Source of the DNA: Gammaproteobacteria bacterium
Lineage (GTDB): Bacteria > Pseudomonadota > Gammaproteobacteria > Cardiobacteriales > Wohlfahrtiimonadaceae
Direction of reading: 5' to 3'
NCBI GenBank assembly: GCA_003864535.1
Contig: BHEQ01000032.1
Coordinates: 1 to 12,736, forward strand
Length of the DNA stretch: 12,736 nt
The notes beneath the pieces were generated by a model that saw only the letters and a list, made by a program, of their open reading frames with translations, was not told the origin of the DNA and did no database searches. This document shows, one piece after another, positions 1 to 6,807 of the stretch; within the stretch, counting starts at the first letter, position 1, and the number at the start of each line of letters is the position of its first letter. The position numbers were made by a program, and so were the translations under genes.

Positions 1-1
1 C

Positions 2-430
2 TCTATCATCTATTTGGCTAAATATGAGATAAATAAAGAGCTGTCATTGATGAAAAACATCGGGCTAAGAATACCCGCCCACTGCACCGCAATTGGTAAA
101 ATGTTACTAAGCCAATATAGTAATGCTGAGATATTACTACTTTATCAGGACTATATTCTTCAAAAATATACGGAGCATTCAATAACTGATATTAATATTT
201 TAGTGAGCGAGCTTGAGCTTGCTAGATCAAGAGACTATGCGACTGAATTGCGCGAAACAACCTTACTCACCAGTTGTATTTCCATGCCAATTTACCAAAA
301 TAATAAAATGATTGCCGCGTTTAGTCTGACTTTGCCCGCATATAGTTTTGAACATTTAGATATAAGCGATCTGTTACTTATAATGCGAAAATATAGAAAA
401 ATAGCCGAGAGCCGACTATTTTTATTATAG
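2..430 (+). CDS. IclR-family transcriptional regulator, C-terminal effector-binding domain (5' end outside window)
   Basis: The frame is open to the left edge, so only the C-terminal ~142 residues are seen. A TTG at 14 could formally start the frame, but no start is needed because the gene clearly continues leftward. The segment GLRIPAHCTAIGKMLL matches the conserved opening of the IclR effector-binding domain (G-x-x-x-P-x-H-x-T-A-x-G-K-x-x-L). A later hydrophobic strand carrying SISMPIY-like and AAFSLTLP-like sequence fits the end of that domain. The DNA-binding winged helix would lie upstream of the window. The gene converges with the minus-strand sugar-acid cluster. IclR proteins commonly control such clusters (KdgR is one), so a role as the local repressor is a reasonable inference. 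The effector cannot be told from the sequence. Confidence 0.85.
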   Translation, partial: SIIYLAKYEINKELSLMKNIGLRIPAHCTAIGKMLLSQYSNAEILLLYQDYILQKYTEHSITDINILVSELELARSRDYATELRETTLLTSCISMPIYQNNKMIAAFSLTLPAYSFEHLDISDLLLIMRKYRKIAESRLFLL

Positions 431-463
431 GATACATCTATTTATTCAGTTTTTATAATAAAA
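420..463. repeat. AT-only inverted repeat between convergent genes
   Basis: TTTTATTATA (420-429) pairs perfectly with TATAATAAAA (454-463) across a 24-nt loop. It overlaps the stop of the IclR gene and lies in the 70-nt convergent gap before the UxaA-type gene. A bidirectional terminator role is possible. However, the stem has no G:C pairs and no clear U-tract follows it, so this is only a structural observation. Confidence 0.25.
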
Positions 464-500
464 TAAAGATATAAGCCACTAATTATATTTATAATTTACG

Positions 501-1676
501 TCAATAATTCACATCGCAAGCGCGTGAGAATTTACGCAAAATATGATATTCCTCATGTCCTAAGGCTTCTGCTCGGCATAGCACTCCTGAGGCTATTTCC
601 TCAACTTTATCAACTAATTGCTGCCCAATAACATCAATAGATTCATTGCTACTGATAATGCTACTAGCATCAACATCAATATCATCACCCATAATTGCGA
701 TAGTTCTTGGGTTACCACATATCTTGATAATTGGAGTGACAACATTACCCGCAACACTCCCGCAGCCTGTTGTAAAAATCACAATATGAGCTCCTGTAGC
801 GATTAATGCAGCAAATCCTTCACTATCACTTTCCTCGTAAACAGTTAACTGATTATTGTCAATACTGCCAACTTTATCGAGAATATATAGCCCAGCTTGA
901 GTTGGAAATTCTCCAGTTTTAATCACATCCGTAATCTCTTTACTTCCAGCTTTACACATAGCTCCTAAAGATTTCTCTTCAATTGTGGTTAAGCCTGAAT
1001 GCTCATTACCAGCTGAGACTGCAAAAGTTTTCAAAGCATTACCTAATTGATTTGCGCGTAATAAACCATCTTTAAGCTTTTCTCTGACCTGTGGATTCTT
1101 GGCTTTTTCTAATAAATAGTGATCTGTGCCTAACAGCTCAGGCAATTCACTTAAAATGACCTTACAGCCGAGCTCAACTAAGCGGTCTGATGCCCAGCCA
1201 GTAGCAGGATTTGCAGTTAAACCTGATGTTGCATCAGAACCACCACATTCTAATCCAATGATCAAATCTTCAAAGCCTATCGTCACTTTTTCAGCTTGAT
1301 TAGCGGCTAAGACTAATTTTTCAGCGATAAGGATGCCTTGCTCTATAGTTTTTTGAGTTCCTCCTGTACGCTGGATGATCAAAACCTCAACGGTTTTACC
1401 GATTGCAATTAGCTCTTTAACTAGTTTATCCACAGGTAGGCTTTCGCAACCAAGTTTGATAACTAAAACAGAGGCAATATTTGGGTGTTTAACCATTTCA
1501 GCAAGCACCCGATAGGCATAAGGATCTGGGTAACAACTATCGTATCCAAAATGTTGCGTACCAGAAACTTTCTGGGTGATTTTTCTTGCGACATGCTCTG
1601 AGCATTTAACACTGTGAATCACGGCTACATGGTTGCGAATACCTATTGTGCCATTGGCTCTTTTATATCCAATCAT
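501..1676 (-). CDS. UxaA-family (altronate/galactarate dehydratase-type) lyase, large subunit
   Basis: This is a 391-residue large catalytic subunit of the UxaA/GarD/SuyB superfamily. These metal-dependent lyases remove water (or sulfite in SuyAB) from hydroxy acids to give 2-keto-3-deoxy acids. The N-terminus GYKRANGTIGIRNHVAV is the family signature (G-x-x-R-x-D/N-G-x-x-G-I/V-R-N). Conserved later blocks are the Cys in HSVKC, GCES, IGLECGGSDATSG and TTGCGSVAGN. An in-frame start at 1709 would overlap the upstream gene. I chose ATG 1676 because TAAAGGAGAG sits just before it, with the SD sequence running out of the upstream stop codon. The SAF small subunit lies 11 nt upstream, so the two form a translationally close pair. 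The exact substrate (altronate, galactarate-like acid or sulfolactate) is not determined. The neighbouring KDG-type permease and aldolase favour a sugar acid. Confidence 0.87.
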   Translation of the reverse strand: MIGYKRANGTIGIRNHVAVIHSVKCSEHVARKITQKVSGTQHFGYDSCYPDPYAYRVLAEMVKHPNIASVLVIKLGCESLPVDKLVKELIAIGKTVEVLIIQRTGGTQKTIEQGILIAEKLVLAANQAEKVTIGFEDLIIGLECGGSDATSGLTANPATGWASDRLVELGCKVILSELPELLGTDHYLLEKAKNPQVREKLKDGLLRANQLGNALKTFAVSAGNEHSGLTTIEEKSLGAMCKAGSKEITDVIKTGEFPTQAGLYILDKVGSIDNNQLTVYEESDSEGFAALIATGAHIVIFTTGCGSVAGNVVTPIIKICGNPRTIAIMGDDIDVDASSIISSNESIDVIGQQLVDKVEEIASGVLCRAEALGHEEYHILRKFSRACDVNY

Positions 1677-1680
1677 TTTA

Positions 1681-1690
1681 CTCTCCTTTA
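1681..1690 (-). promoter_or_regulatory. Shine-Dalgarno site that fixes the large-subunit start
   Basis: Read on the minus strand this is TAAAGGAGAG, seven or so bases before ATG 1676. Its first three bases are the TAA stop of the small-subunit gene. It rules out the longer start at 1709 and suggests the two subunits are made together. Confidence 0.75.
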
Positions 1691-1996
1691 AGATGAGCGG
1701 TTGCTCCACTCTTTATCAAGATTTTTAATACCGTCCTCAGACTGTAAAGTTTTTAAATTATGGAGATGAACGTGCTCTCCTTTTTCTATCTCCTTATAGG
1801 CAATTCCAATTGGTACGCCATATTTTATTACCATTTCTCCTTTGTTGATTTTATGTAACGCAAATTTATGCTCAAAATGAATTTTATTAAATATAGTGAT
1901 CTGATCATCATTAATATAAACCACATCACCAATATTGAGATCCTCTAATGCAGTCGCAATGTTGTCATTTGCTTTAAGTACAATAATTTTTTTCAT
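1688..1996 (-). CDS. UxaA-family lyase small subunit (SAF domain)
   Basis: This 102-residue protein is a stand-alone SAF domain, the small partner of split UxaA/SuyAB-type lyases. In fused enzymes such as E. coli UxaA the same domain forms the N-terminus. The diagnostic segment is YGVPIGIAYKEIEKGEHVHLHN, which resembles the usual 'Y-G-x-x-I-G-x-A-x-x-x-I-x-x-G-E-x-V-H-x-H-N' ending. The His-rich end is thought to help bind the active-site metal. A GTG at 2002 could start two codons earlier. However, AAGAGG on the minus strand is spaced for ATG 1996 and would almost touch the GTG. The gene follows kdgT after a 79-nt AT-rich gap and precedes the large subunit by 11 nt. Confidence 0.85.
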   Translation of the reverse strand: MKKIIVLKANDNIATALEDLNIGDVVYINDDQITIFNKIHFEHKFALHKINKGEMVIKYGVPIGIAYKEIEKGEHVHLHNLKTLQSEDGIKNLDKEWSNRSS

Positions 1997-2075
1997 ATTC
2001 ACCTCTTAAAATTTAAAGACATCAAAAATATTTTAATATATAAAATATATAGTTTAATTAAGATTAGTTGTTGAT

Positions 2076-3053
2076 CTATACCTGACATTTCGGATCATTT
2101 TTTATAGACGAAAAGGCAGGACAACCGTATCTTTTGGCAATATATGCAGTCAGTAATGGAACAAGAATAGCGGTAATGATTACGGCTGCAGCAATTTGTG
2201 ATGTAGCAGATTCCACATAAGGTATATAGCTTGGGTCTATCATTGCAACCGCAGCAGGCGTGGCAATTGAATTTCCTGCCGCGCTAGATGTGGCAGCACC
2301 AGCATATCCAGGCCTTTTATTAATGAAGCGATCAGCTAATATTGCTGGGATTCCACTGATTACTAATACAAATAATGCTAATAATAAACCAGCAGGCCCG
2401 CCTTTTAGTATCCCAAGGAAATTAATGGTAGCACCAAGAGAGAACCCTACAAGCGGTAAAATAACAGAAACCCCAGGTTTCATTAATTCTCGAATATCTT
2501 CATCTAAATTGCCTAAAATGATTCCAAAGATAAAAGGAACAACCGCTGCAACTAGGCTCATAATCGGTACATTGGCAAGACCTGATGCGCCTAATACAAT
2601 TAGGGTTAGAAATGGACCATCATTAAGATTTAGTACCGATTGCGCCGCCATATCTGGTGGATCACCATAGTTACCAACTAATGCCATATAAAGTCCACCA
2701 TTGCTATTAGTCATGGAGCTAAGTAATGCAAGGCTTGAGATACCAAAAATACCAGCTAAACCAAATGTTTTTGCCACAAAAATAGCAAAAACAGCACCAG
2801 TAATAAATTTTGCAAGAAGAAGTACTGAGCCGCGTTTTAATGCTACTGGTGCTTCCCTTAACCTCATTTGTGTGCCAATAAAAAAGAGTGTGGCACCAAT
2901 GAGTGTCGCAACACCTGCGGAGGAAAAAAGTGCGGTAGTAAAAGAGCCAAGTTTAAGAAATTGCGGGGTAAATGTATTAACTGCAGCACCAATTATCATA
3001 GGTACTACCATGATACCACCTGGAACTCTTTGAATATTTTTTAATATTTTCAT
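2076..3053 (-). CDS. kdgT: 2-keto-3-deoxygluconate permease (KdgT family)
   Basis: This 325-residue inner-membrane protein is nearly the length of E. coli KdgT (327). It has about ten hydrophobic segments. Family landmarks match: IQRVPGGIMVVPMIIGA near the N-terminus, SSMTNSNGGLYMALVGNYGD around the middle, FIFGIILGNLDEDIRE, and GIPAILADRFI followed by a Gly/Ala/Ser-rich ATSSAAGNSIATPAAVAMI stretch. KdgT proteins import 2-keto-3-deoxygluconate and related acids by proton symport. GAAGGA lies about 7 nt before ATG 3053. A 160-nt gap separates it from the aldolase gene upstream, so it may have its own promoter as well as read-through. Its presence suggests that the cluster takes up 2-keto-3-deoxy sugar acids directly, or that the permease has shifted to a related aldonate. 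Confidence 0.9.
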   Translation of the reverse strand: MKILKNIQRVPGGIMVVPMIIGAAVNTFTPQFLKLGSFTTALFSSAGVATLIGATLFFIGTQMRLREAPVALKRGSVLLLAKFITGAVFAIFVAKTFGLAGIFGISSLALLSSMTNSNGGLYMALVGNYGDPPDMAAQSVLNLNDGPFLTLIVLGASGLANVPIMSLVAAVVPFIFGIILGNLDEDIRELMKPGVSVILPLVGFSLGATINFLGILKGGPAGLLLALFVLVISGIPAILADRFINKRPGYAGAATSSAAGNSIATPAAVAMIDPSYIPYVESATSQIAAAVIITAILVPLLTAYIAKRYGCPAFSSIKNDPKCQV

Positions 3054-3121
3054 AAATTTTCCTTCTAATAGTTAATGCTAGTTTGGATTTTTATAAAGGG
3101 TACATCTATGCGTACTTTTTC

Positions 3122-3132
3122 TGCGTTACGCA
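3122..3132. promoter_or_regulatory. Short palindrome upstream of kdgT (operator candidate)
   Basis: TGCGTTACGCA is a perfect 5+5 palindrome around one central base. It is conspicuously GC-rich in an otherwise AT-rich 160-nt gap, about 70 nt upstream of the kdgT start. This is the position expected for a regulator site on a secondary promoter, but I find no convincing -35/-10 pair next to it. Confidence 0.3.
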
Positions 3133-3133
3133 A

Positions 3134-3179
3134 TTTTGTTAAAAACTAAATTTAATTAAAAAAATAGTAATTAACAAAA
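3134..3179. repeat. 9-bp inverted repeat in the dapA-like/kdgT gap
   Basis: TTTTGTTAA (3134-3142) and TTAACAAAA (3171-3179) are exact reverse complements separated by 28 nt. They lie between the end of the aldolase gene and kdgT, beside the TGCGTTACGCA palindrome. They could form a weak hairpin or be paired operator half-sites. No function is shown. Confidence 0.3.
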
Positions 3180-3213
3180 CTATGTAATCCATAAAATAAC
3201 AAATGAAAGCCAG

Positions 3214-4113
3214 TTAGCTTATAAGTCCCTTAATCATATAATTAATTTCCTCTTTCACCACTTCACACTGAGCTAATTCTGCTGGTGAAAATGGTTTATT
3301 TAATTTGCCAATACTTATATCTCTAGCGGCTAAACCTATTTTAAAGCCTGCAGGGAATGGGATTTTAAATAATTCTTGGACTAAAGGAACTAGTTTTTCT
3401 TGAATTGCCATAGCCTCAGTGATCTCATTTTTTTCAAAGTGGTGTTTAATCGCAACCAATGCTTCTGGAACTATGCTTGCTGTTCCTACCATACAACCAT
3501 CAGCACCTAGCATAAGTCCACCTAGAAAAAACTCTTCCCGACCAATTAATAGACTGACATCGTCACGTTGACTTTGTTTAATTAAGTGGCGATAGTTCAT
3601 AAAATCCAATGCATTACCACTAGAGTCTTTGATTCCAATAATGCTTGGATTTTTTAGCAAGCCTTCAAAACAAGGATAAGAGATAGCTGTTGTAAAAAGA
3701 GGGATATTATAGGCAATTATTCTTATGTCGATATCTTCTGATATCGCTTGGTAATAGGCAATAAGCCCCTCTTGAGAGTTATTATAATAAAATGGTGGTG
3801 CAACTACAACTGTGTCACAGCCTAATGAGTGGGCTGCTATCATTAACTTTCTGGTTTGGTTAACGTTAGTTGAGGTTGCCCCTGGAATGATCTTTACACG
3901 TCCTTGTGCCTTATTTATAGTGATCTGCATTAGCTGAACACTCTCTTCATAGCTTAAGCTTGCACTTTCACCGACAGAACTAACGGGAAATATCCCATCG
4001 ACACCCTTGATAATTAATAACTCCACTAAGCGTTCAATATTATCTATATCTAACTGACTGTGTTCGTTAAGAGGCGTTATCATTGCGGCATATACACCTT
4101 GAATTTTTTTCAT
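3214..4113 (-). CDS. DHDPS/N-acetylneuraminate-lyase family aldolase (KDG-aldolase-like)
   Basis: This is a 299-residue class I aldolase with a (beta/alpha)8 fold, at the typical length for the DapA/NanA/KDG-aldolase family. It begins with GVYAAMITPL (family: G-x-x-x-A-x-x-T-P). The substrate loop reads PVSSVGES where DapA has G-T-T-G-E. Tyr135 lies in AYNIP, and Lys162 in GIKDSSG is the predicted Schiff-base lysine. The altered loop argues against a housekeeping dihydrodipicolinate synthase. The neighbouring kdgT and UxaA-type genes point to cleavage of a 2-keto-3-deoxy acid to pyruvate plus an aldehyde. The ATG lies 3 nt after the stop of the rraA-like gene, with a GGGTGG-like SD inside that gene's end. 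The two are therefore tightly co-transcribed. Confidence 0.87.
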   Translation of the reverse strand: MKKIQGVYAAMITPLNEHSQLDIDNIERLVELLIIKGVDGIFPVSSVGESASLSYEESVQLMQITINKAQGRVKIIPGATSTNVNQTRKLMIAAHSLGCDTVVVAPPFYYNNSQEGLIAYYQAISEDIDIRIIAYNIPLFTTAISYPCFEGLLKNPSIIGIKDSSGNALDFMNYRHLIKQSQRDDVSLLIGREEFFLGGLMLGADGCMVGTASIVPEALVAIKHHFEKNEITEAMAIQEKLVPLVQELFKIPFPAGFKIGLAARDISIGKLNKPFSPAELAQCEVVKEEINYMIKGLIS

Positions 4114-4116
4114 ATT

Positions 4117-4818
4117 TCAAAACCACCCATGTTTTTTATATGCATCAACAGGATGCATCCCATTGATTACGTCTTCTCTTACATTATTTTCTGTGAAATG
4201 AAGTTCTTCAGCTTTAAGAAGCACTGCAATTGCAACTGCTTTGGGGATTATTATTACACCATCTTTATCCGCGAAAATAATATCATTAGGAAAAATAGTA
4301 ACATTTTCAATCTGAATCTCAATATTATACTTAGTAAGTAACCAGCGTCCCATAACATCTTTGGGAGTTGTATAAAGATGAAATACAGGCAATCCTAATT
4401 GATGAATATAATCTACATCTCGGACACCGCCAAAAATAACGGCACCATTCCCACCTCTAGATTTAATAGTTGTCGCAGATAACTCACCTAAGTGTGAGCA
4501 AGAGTTATCATTCGGTTGAGTTATAACAACATTATTTTTTTTGACATCCCCAAGCATTTCTAAGATGGGAATAAAAATAGTGTCGGCATCATAAATATCG
4601 CTAGGTTCTCCAGTTGCAGTTAGGGCTGTACCACAGAATTTTGCATCAGGAGTTAGCCCTTTTAGCTCTTTTGGCAATACCTGATCTTTATAGCCCATTC
4701 CATCAAGAACATCTGAAATTGTTCCGCCATAAAGCTTTAAGTAGCGCTCAATCATGTCATTTTCAGTAATACTGATATTGGTTAAATCTGCTTGCTTGGC
4801 TATATCAAATTTTTCCAT
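4117..4818 (-). CDS. RraA-family (HMG/CHA aldolase-like) protein
   Basis: This 233-residue protein belongs to the RraA/class II pyruvate-aldolase family. It carries the family core HLGELSATTIKSRGGNGAV followed by GGVRD. Arg133-Asp134 are the residues expected to bind pyruvate enolate and divalent metal in HMG/CHA aldolases and in oxaloacetate decarboxylases of this family. Later blocks GLPVFHLYTTPKDVMGRW and DIIFADKDGVIIIP also fit. The length exceeds that of true RraA (about 160) and matches catabolic members. ATG 4818 is chosen over an upstream TTG (4857) because AAGGTG stands about 5 nt before it. It is the first gene after the strong predicted promoter. It may cleave a 4-hydroxy-2-oxo acid or decarboxylate oxaloacetate. 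Having two aldolase-like genes side by side is notable. Confidence 0.83.
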   Translation of the reverse strand: MEKFDIAKQADLTNISITENDMIERYLKLYGGTISDVLDGMGYKDQVLPKELKGLTPDAKFCGTALTATGEPSDIYDADTIFIPILEMLGDVKKNNVVITQPNDNSCSHLGELSATTIKSRGGNGAVIFGGVRDVDYIHQLGLPVFHLYTTPKDVMGRWLLTKYNIEIQIENVTIFPNDIIFADKDGVIIIPKAVAIAVLLKAEELHFTENNVREDVINGMHPVDAYKKHGWF

Positions 4819-4863
4819 TTTGCACCTTAGATTATTAAATAAGTGAAAGAGTTTCAAACCATA

Positions 4864-4903
4864 AGTTCATACTTAAGAACTACTAGTTTCATTTGTGAAC
4901 TAG
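4864..4903 (-). promoter_or_regulatory. Two adjacent palindromes, likely repressor operators
   Basis: AGTTC and GAACT pair in AGTTCATACTTAAGAACT (4864-4881). The arms CTAGTTTCA (4883-4891) and TGAACTAG (4896-4903) form a second, one-base-imperfect palindrome. Both contain AGTTcA/TGAACT-like half-sites. They fall just downstream of the predicted transcription start (about 4906), where a bound repressor would block the promoter. The IclR-type regulator is the natural candidate, by inference. Confidence 0.5.
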
Positions 4904-4912
4904 CTAGGCCTG

Positions 4913-4940
4913 ATTCTACTAACAAATAAAATAATGTCAA
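4913..4940 (-). promoter_or_regulatory. Sigma70-type promoter of the sugar-acid operon
   Basis: On the minus strand TTGACA (4940-4935, perfect -35) is followed after 16 nt by TAGAAT (4918-4913, 5 of 6 to the -10 consensus). Transcription would start near 4906 and give a leader of about 90 nt before ATG 4818. It is the best promoter match in the window. Confidence 0.7.
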
Positions 4941-5050
4941 TATAATTTTTTAATTTTTATAACTCTCAGCAGAATTATTCGCATATTTACTTTTATAGAC
5001 TACATCTTGAATATGAAATTGCGATATTAAATCAAATAGTTAAATAAGAT

Positions 5051-5116
5051 TCACCCAGCTCTCTCCAAAAGAGCTTTACAGCAGCTCCCGCACCGAAGGA
5101 TAGGGTTAGAGTGAGG
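5051..5116. repeat. GC-rich imperfect palindrome, REP/MITE-like intergenic element
   Basis: The left arm TCACCCAGCTCTCTCC (5051-5066) is an imperfect reverse complement of the right arm GGATAGGGTTAGAGTGAGG (5098-5116). An inner perfect hairpin AGCTCT/AGAGCT (5057-5062, 5070-5075) sits inside it. CAGCAG (5079-5084) can also pair with CTGCTG just outside (5126-5131). The arms resemble the CCCTCACCCTAACCC.../...GGGTTAGGGTGAGGG palindromes dispersed between genes in many proteobacteria. Its base composition contrasts sharply with its flanks. Only one copy is in this window, so its repetitive nature is inferred. Confidence 0.5.
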
Positions 5117-5199
5117 CTTCTTTAACTGCTGAGGAGTTACAATTATTCAAATAACAATTCTGTTAATTTATATGTTTTGAGTGATTCGTGAAATACTTA

Positions 5200-5231
5200 A
5201 ATCGTCTTTGCATCAGGCTCTTTAGACGATT
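5200..5231. repeat. 8-bp inverted repeat
   Basis: AATCGTCT (5200-5207) and AGACGATT (5224-5231) are exact reverse complements across a 16-nt loop. Neither side is followed by a T-run, so it is not a typical terminator. It is an isolated stem-loop candidate in the non-coding region. Confidence 0.35.
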
Positions 5232-5585
5232 ATATTGATTGGATACATCAAAAAACTTGCTTGCATATTGAAACTCTTTATCTAATGTATTTACATTATT
5301 ATTCTGCTATAGCATTAATGTTAAAATCATCAATATGTTTTTATTTTGTATCTACTCACTCCCCTTATATTTATGATTTTCATGAATTTTATTTTTGAAA
5401 TTAATATGTTTTTTATGTCAAAAAAATATCAAAAAAAATAAAGTAATATAAATCAATATATTGATAATTTAACAAAATTTGTATGATTTTTTATATAATC
5501 ACATAATATATTGATAGTATTAATTTATTTATAAATTTATGGGGTGAGTAAATACTTTATTTTAATTAATAGAAGTCCCAGGTAA

Positions 5586-6791
5586 CTACTCAGCAGATTT
5601 ATCATCTTTTTCAAATTTCTCTGCGGCGGGGACTGATATTTTAATGGCAATTAGCACTGCAATTATTCCTCCTGACAACTTACCAAGTAAGATTGGTAAG
5701 ATTAATGTGGGCTGGAAATTGGCGGTAAAGGCTAAATGATCACCAATTGTAGCTTGCGCACAAACACCAAAAGCAACACATAATACTTTATCGCGTGCCT
5801 TCATTTTCTTAAATAAATGATATGTCGCAATAATATTTGCAAGCACCATCACAAATGCGATTGCACCTGTATCAGATAATTTTAATTTTTTACCCAATAG
5901 ACGCATCGGTTTGGTACAGTATTTTTGGAATAAATAACAAATTGGGAACGTGCCTGCAAGCATAATTCCTATGTAACCTGCAATTTCAATTGCTCTAAAA
6001 AGCTCTTTTTCATCCGCGAACAGAGGATCAAAGCCCCAAGCTCCAAATGCAATACTAAAAAACTTAGTAAAGTATTCAACAATTGAAAAAGCGAGAATTA
6101 ATTTGATCGAGGCATCCATTATTTTACCGAAGACCAAAAAGCCATTTACCATCATACTTGCTTTATATTTTAAGCCTGCAGCTAATATAAAACAGAAAAT
6201 AAAAAGAGGAGATAAATATTTAAGCATGGTAAAGAATTCTATTTTGAGAACGTGAGTTGCTGCCGCATTTGTCGAGACAATCTCTCGTACTGGTAAATTA
6301 TTTAAAGTTGTCAATAACAGTGCGATAAGGACGCCAAAGGGAATACTTACTAAACCTGCCATTGCTCCAAGTGCAAGATATTTATGATCTTTTCGTTCAA
6401 GCATTGTAAGACCAACAGGAATTAAATAAACAATTGTCGCCCCCGAGGTATAACCTACAAACATTGCCGTAATCCAAATATCTCGATTAGCGGTGAGCGC
6501 ATCTGCTAATTGATAGCCGCCCATATCAACTGCGATAATAGCAAGTGCAGCAATGGAGGAGTCTGAACCTAAGCTTTCAAAAAAAGGTCCTAATGCGTAA
6601 GAGATAGCGCGTGATAAAAAAGGGATTGAAGCCATAATTCCAGCTTGGGCTAAAAAAACAGGCCCAATAGCGTGAATACCGTTAACAAACTCTTTTCCCA
6701 GACCACTTTCAGGTTTGATAATAGAGGAGATTGCGCCTAATACTGTTCCGAACATAATCAAATAAATAATATAATTTCCAAATTGTGCCAT
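5586..6791 (-). CDS. eutH: EutH-family transporter (ethanolamine permease-like)
   Basis: This 401-residue polytopic inner-membrane protein (about eleven hydrophobic segments) is close in length to E. coli EutH (408). Family features include the N-terminal IIYLIMFGTVLGAISSI, PESGLGKEFVNGIHAIGPVFLAQAGIMA, AVDMGGYQLADAL and GDHLAFTANF near the C-terminus. In eut operons EutH helps take up ethanolamine when it is scarce and protonated. Here none of the eut genes (ammonia-lyase, shell proteins, EutJ/EutP) is present. Instead the gene follows an FGGY kinase by 16 nt, with its own AGGAG SD 7 nt before ATG 6791, so kinase and transporter form one operon. It probably brings in the kinase's substrate, a small polyol or amino-alcohol. 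The substrate is not known. Confidence 0.82.
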   Translation of the reverse strand: MAQFGNYIIYLIMFGTVLGAISSIIKPESGLGKEFVNGIHAIGPVFLAQAGIMASIPFLSRAISYALGPFFESLGSDSSIAALAIIAVDMGGYQLADALTANRDIWITAMFVGYTSGATIVYLIPVGLTMLERKDHKYLALGAMAGLVSIPFGVLIALLLTTLNNLPVREIVSTNAAATHVLKIEFFTMLKYLSPLFIFCFILAAGLKYKASMMVNGFLVFGKIMDASIKLILAFSIVEYFTKFFSIAFGAWGFDPLFADEKELFRAIEIAGYIGIMLAGTFPICYLFQKYCTKPMRLLGKKLKLSDTGAIAFVMVLANIIATYHLFKKMKARDKVLCVAFGVCAQATIGDHLAFTANFQPTLILPILLGKLSGGIIAVLIAIKISVPAAEKFEKDDKSAE

Positions 6792-6807
6792 TTGAGACTC
6801 CTAGTTT

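Larger units (their letters stand above)
4941..5585. other. Non-coding intergenic region
   Basis: This stretch lies between the promoter of the rraA-like operon and the end of the eutH gene. I see no supportable gene. An open stretch of about 64 codons near 5201-5395 (plus) has no upstream start, no SD and no recognisable protein. The left part holds a GC-rich REP/MITE-like palindrome (5051-5116) and the 5200-5231 inverted repeat. The right part (about 5320-5580) is extremely AT-rich. It contains the perfect palindrome ATCAATATATTGAT (5452-5465), and AATATATTGATA occurs twice, at 5455 and 5505. I find no canonical terminator for eutH. Confidence 0.6.

Noticed and set aside
618..806. 62-codon open frame on the plus strand inside the large UxaA-type gene
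   Set aside because: It is antisense to a clearly conserved gene, has no recognisable family or SD, and has composition explained by the opposite strand.
2028..2048. ATATTTTA/TAAAATAT hairpin between kdgT and the SAF gene
   Set aside because: The stem has only A:T pairs and no T-run, and genes on both sides seem to be in one operon. It is too weak to call a terminator.
2928..2936. AAGTGCGGT, identical to the Haemophilus DNA uptake signal core (and ACAAGCGGT at 2449, the Actinobacillus-type core)
   Set aside because: Only one copy of each exact core was noticed. A Pasteurellaceae genome with active uptake signals should show many more in 12.7 kb, so these are probably chance matches within coding sequence.
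2260..3033. Two plus-strand open frames (136 and 110 codons) opposite kdgT
   Set aside because: They mirror the codons of a well-matched KdgT. The Pro/Ala/Thr-rich translations are typical antisense shadows of a membrane protein gene.
4060..4341. 93-codon plus-strand frame spanning the dapA-like/rraA-like junction
   Set aside because: It is antisense to two conserved genes and has no protein similarity that I recognise.
5201..5395. About 64 open codons on the plus strand in the large spacer
   Set aside because: It has no ATG/GTG start with an SD at the beginning, no recognisable protein, and very AT-rich sequence. It could be a gene remnant but nothing supports that.
5452..5516. Palindrome ATCAATATATTGAT and the repeated AATATATTGATA
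   Set aside because: Such AT-only patterns are expected by chance in this extremely AT-rich spacer, and there are no further regularly spaced copies to suggest iterons or an origin.
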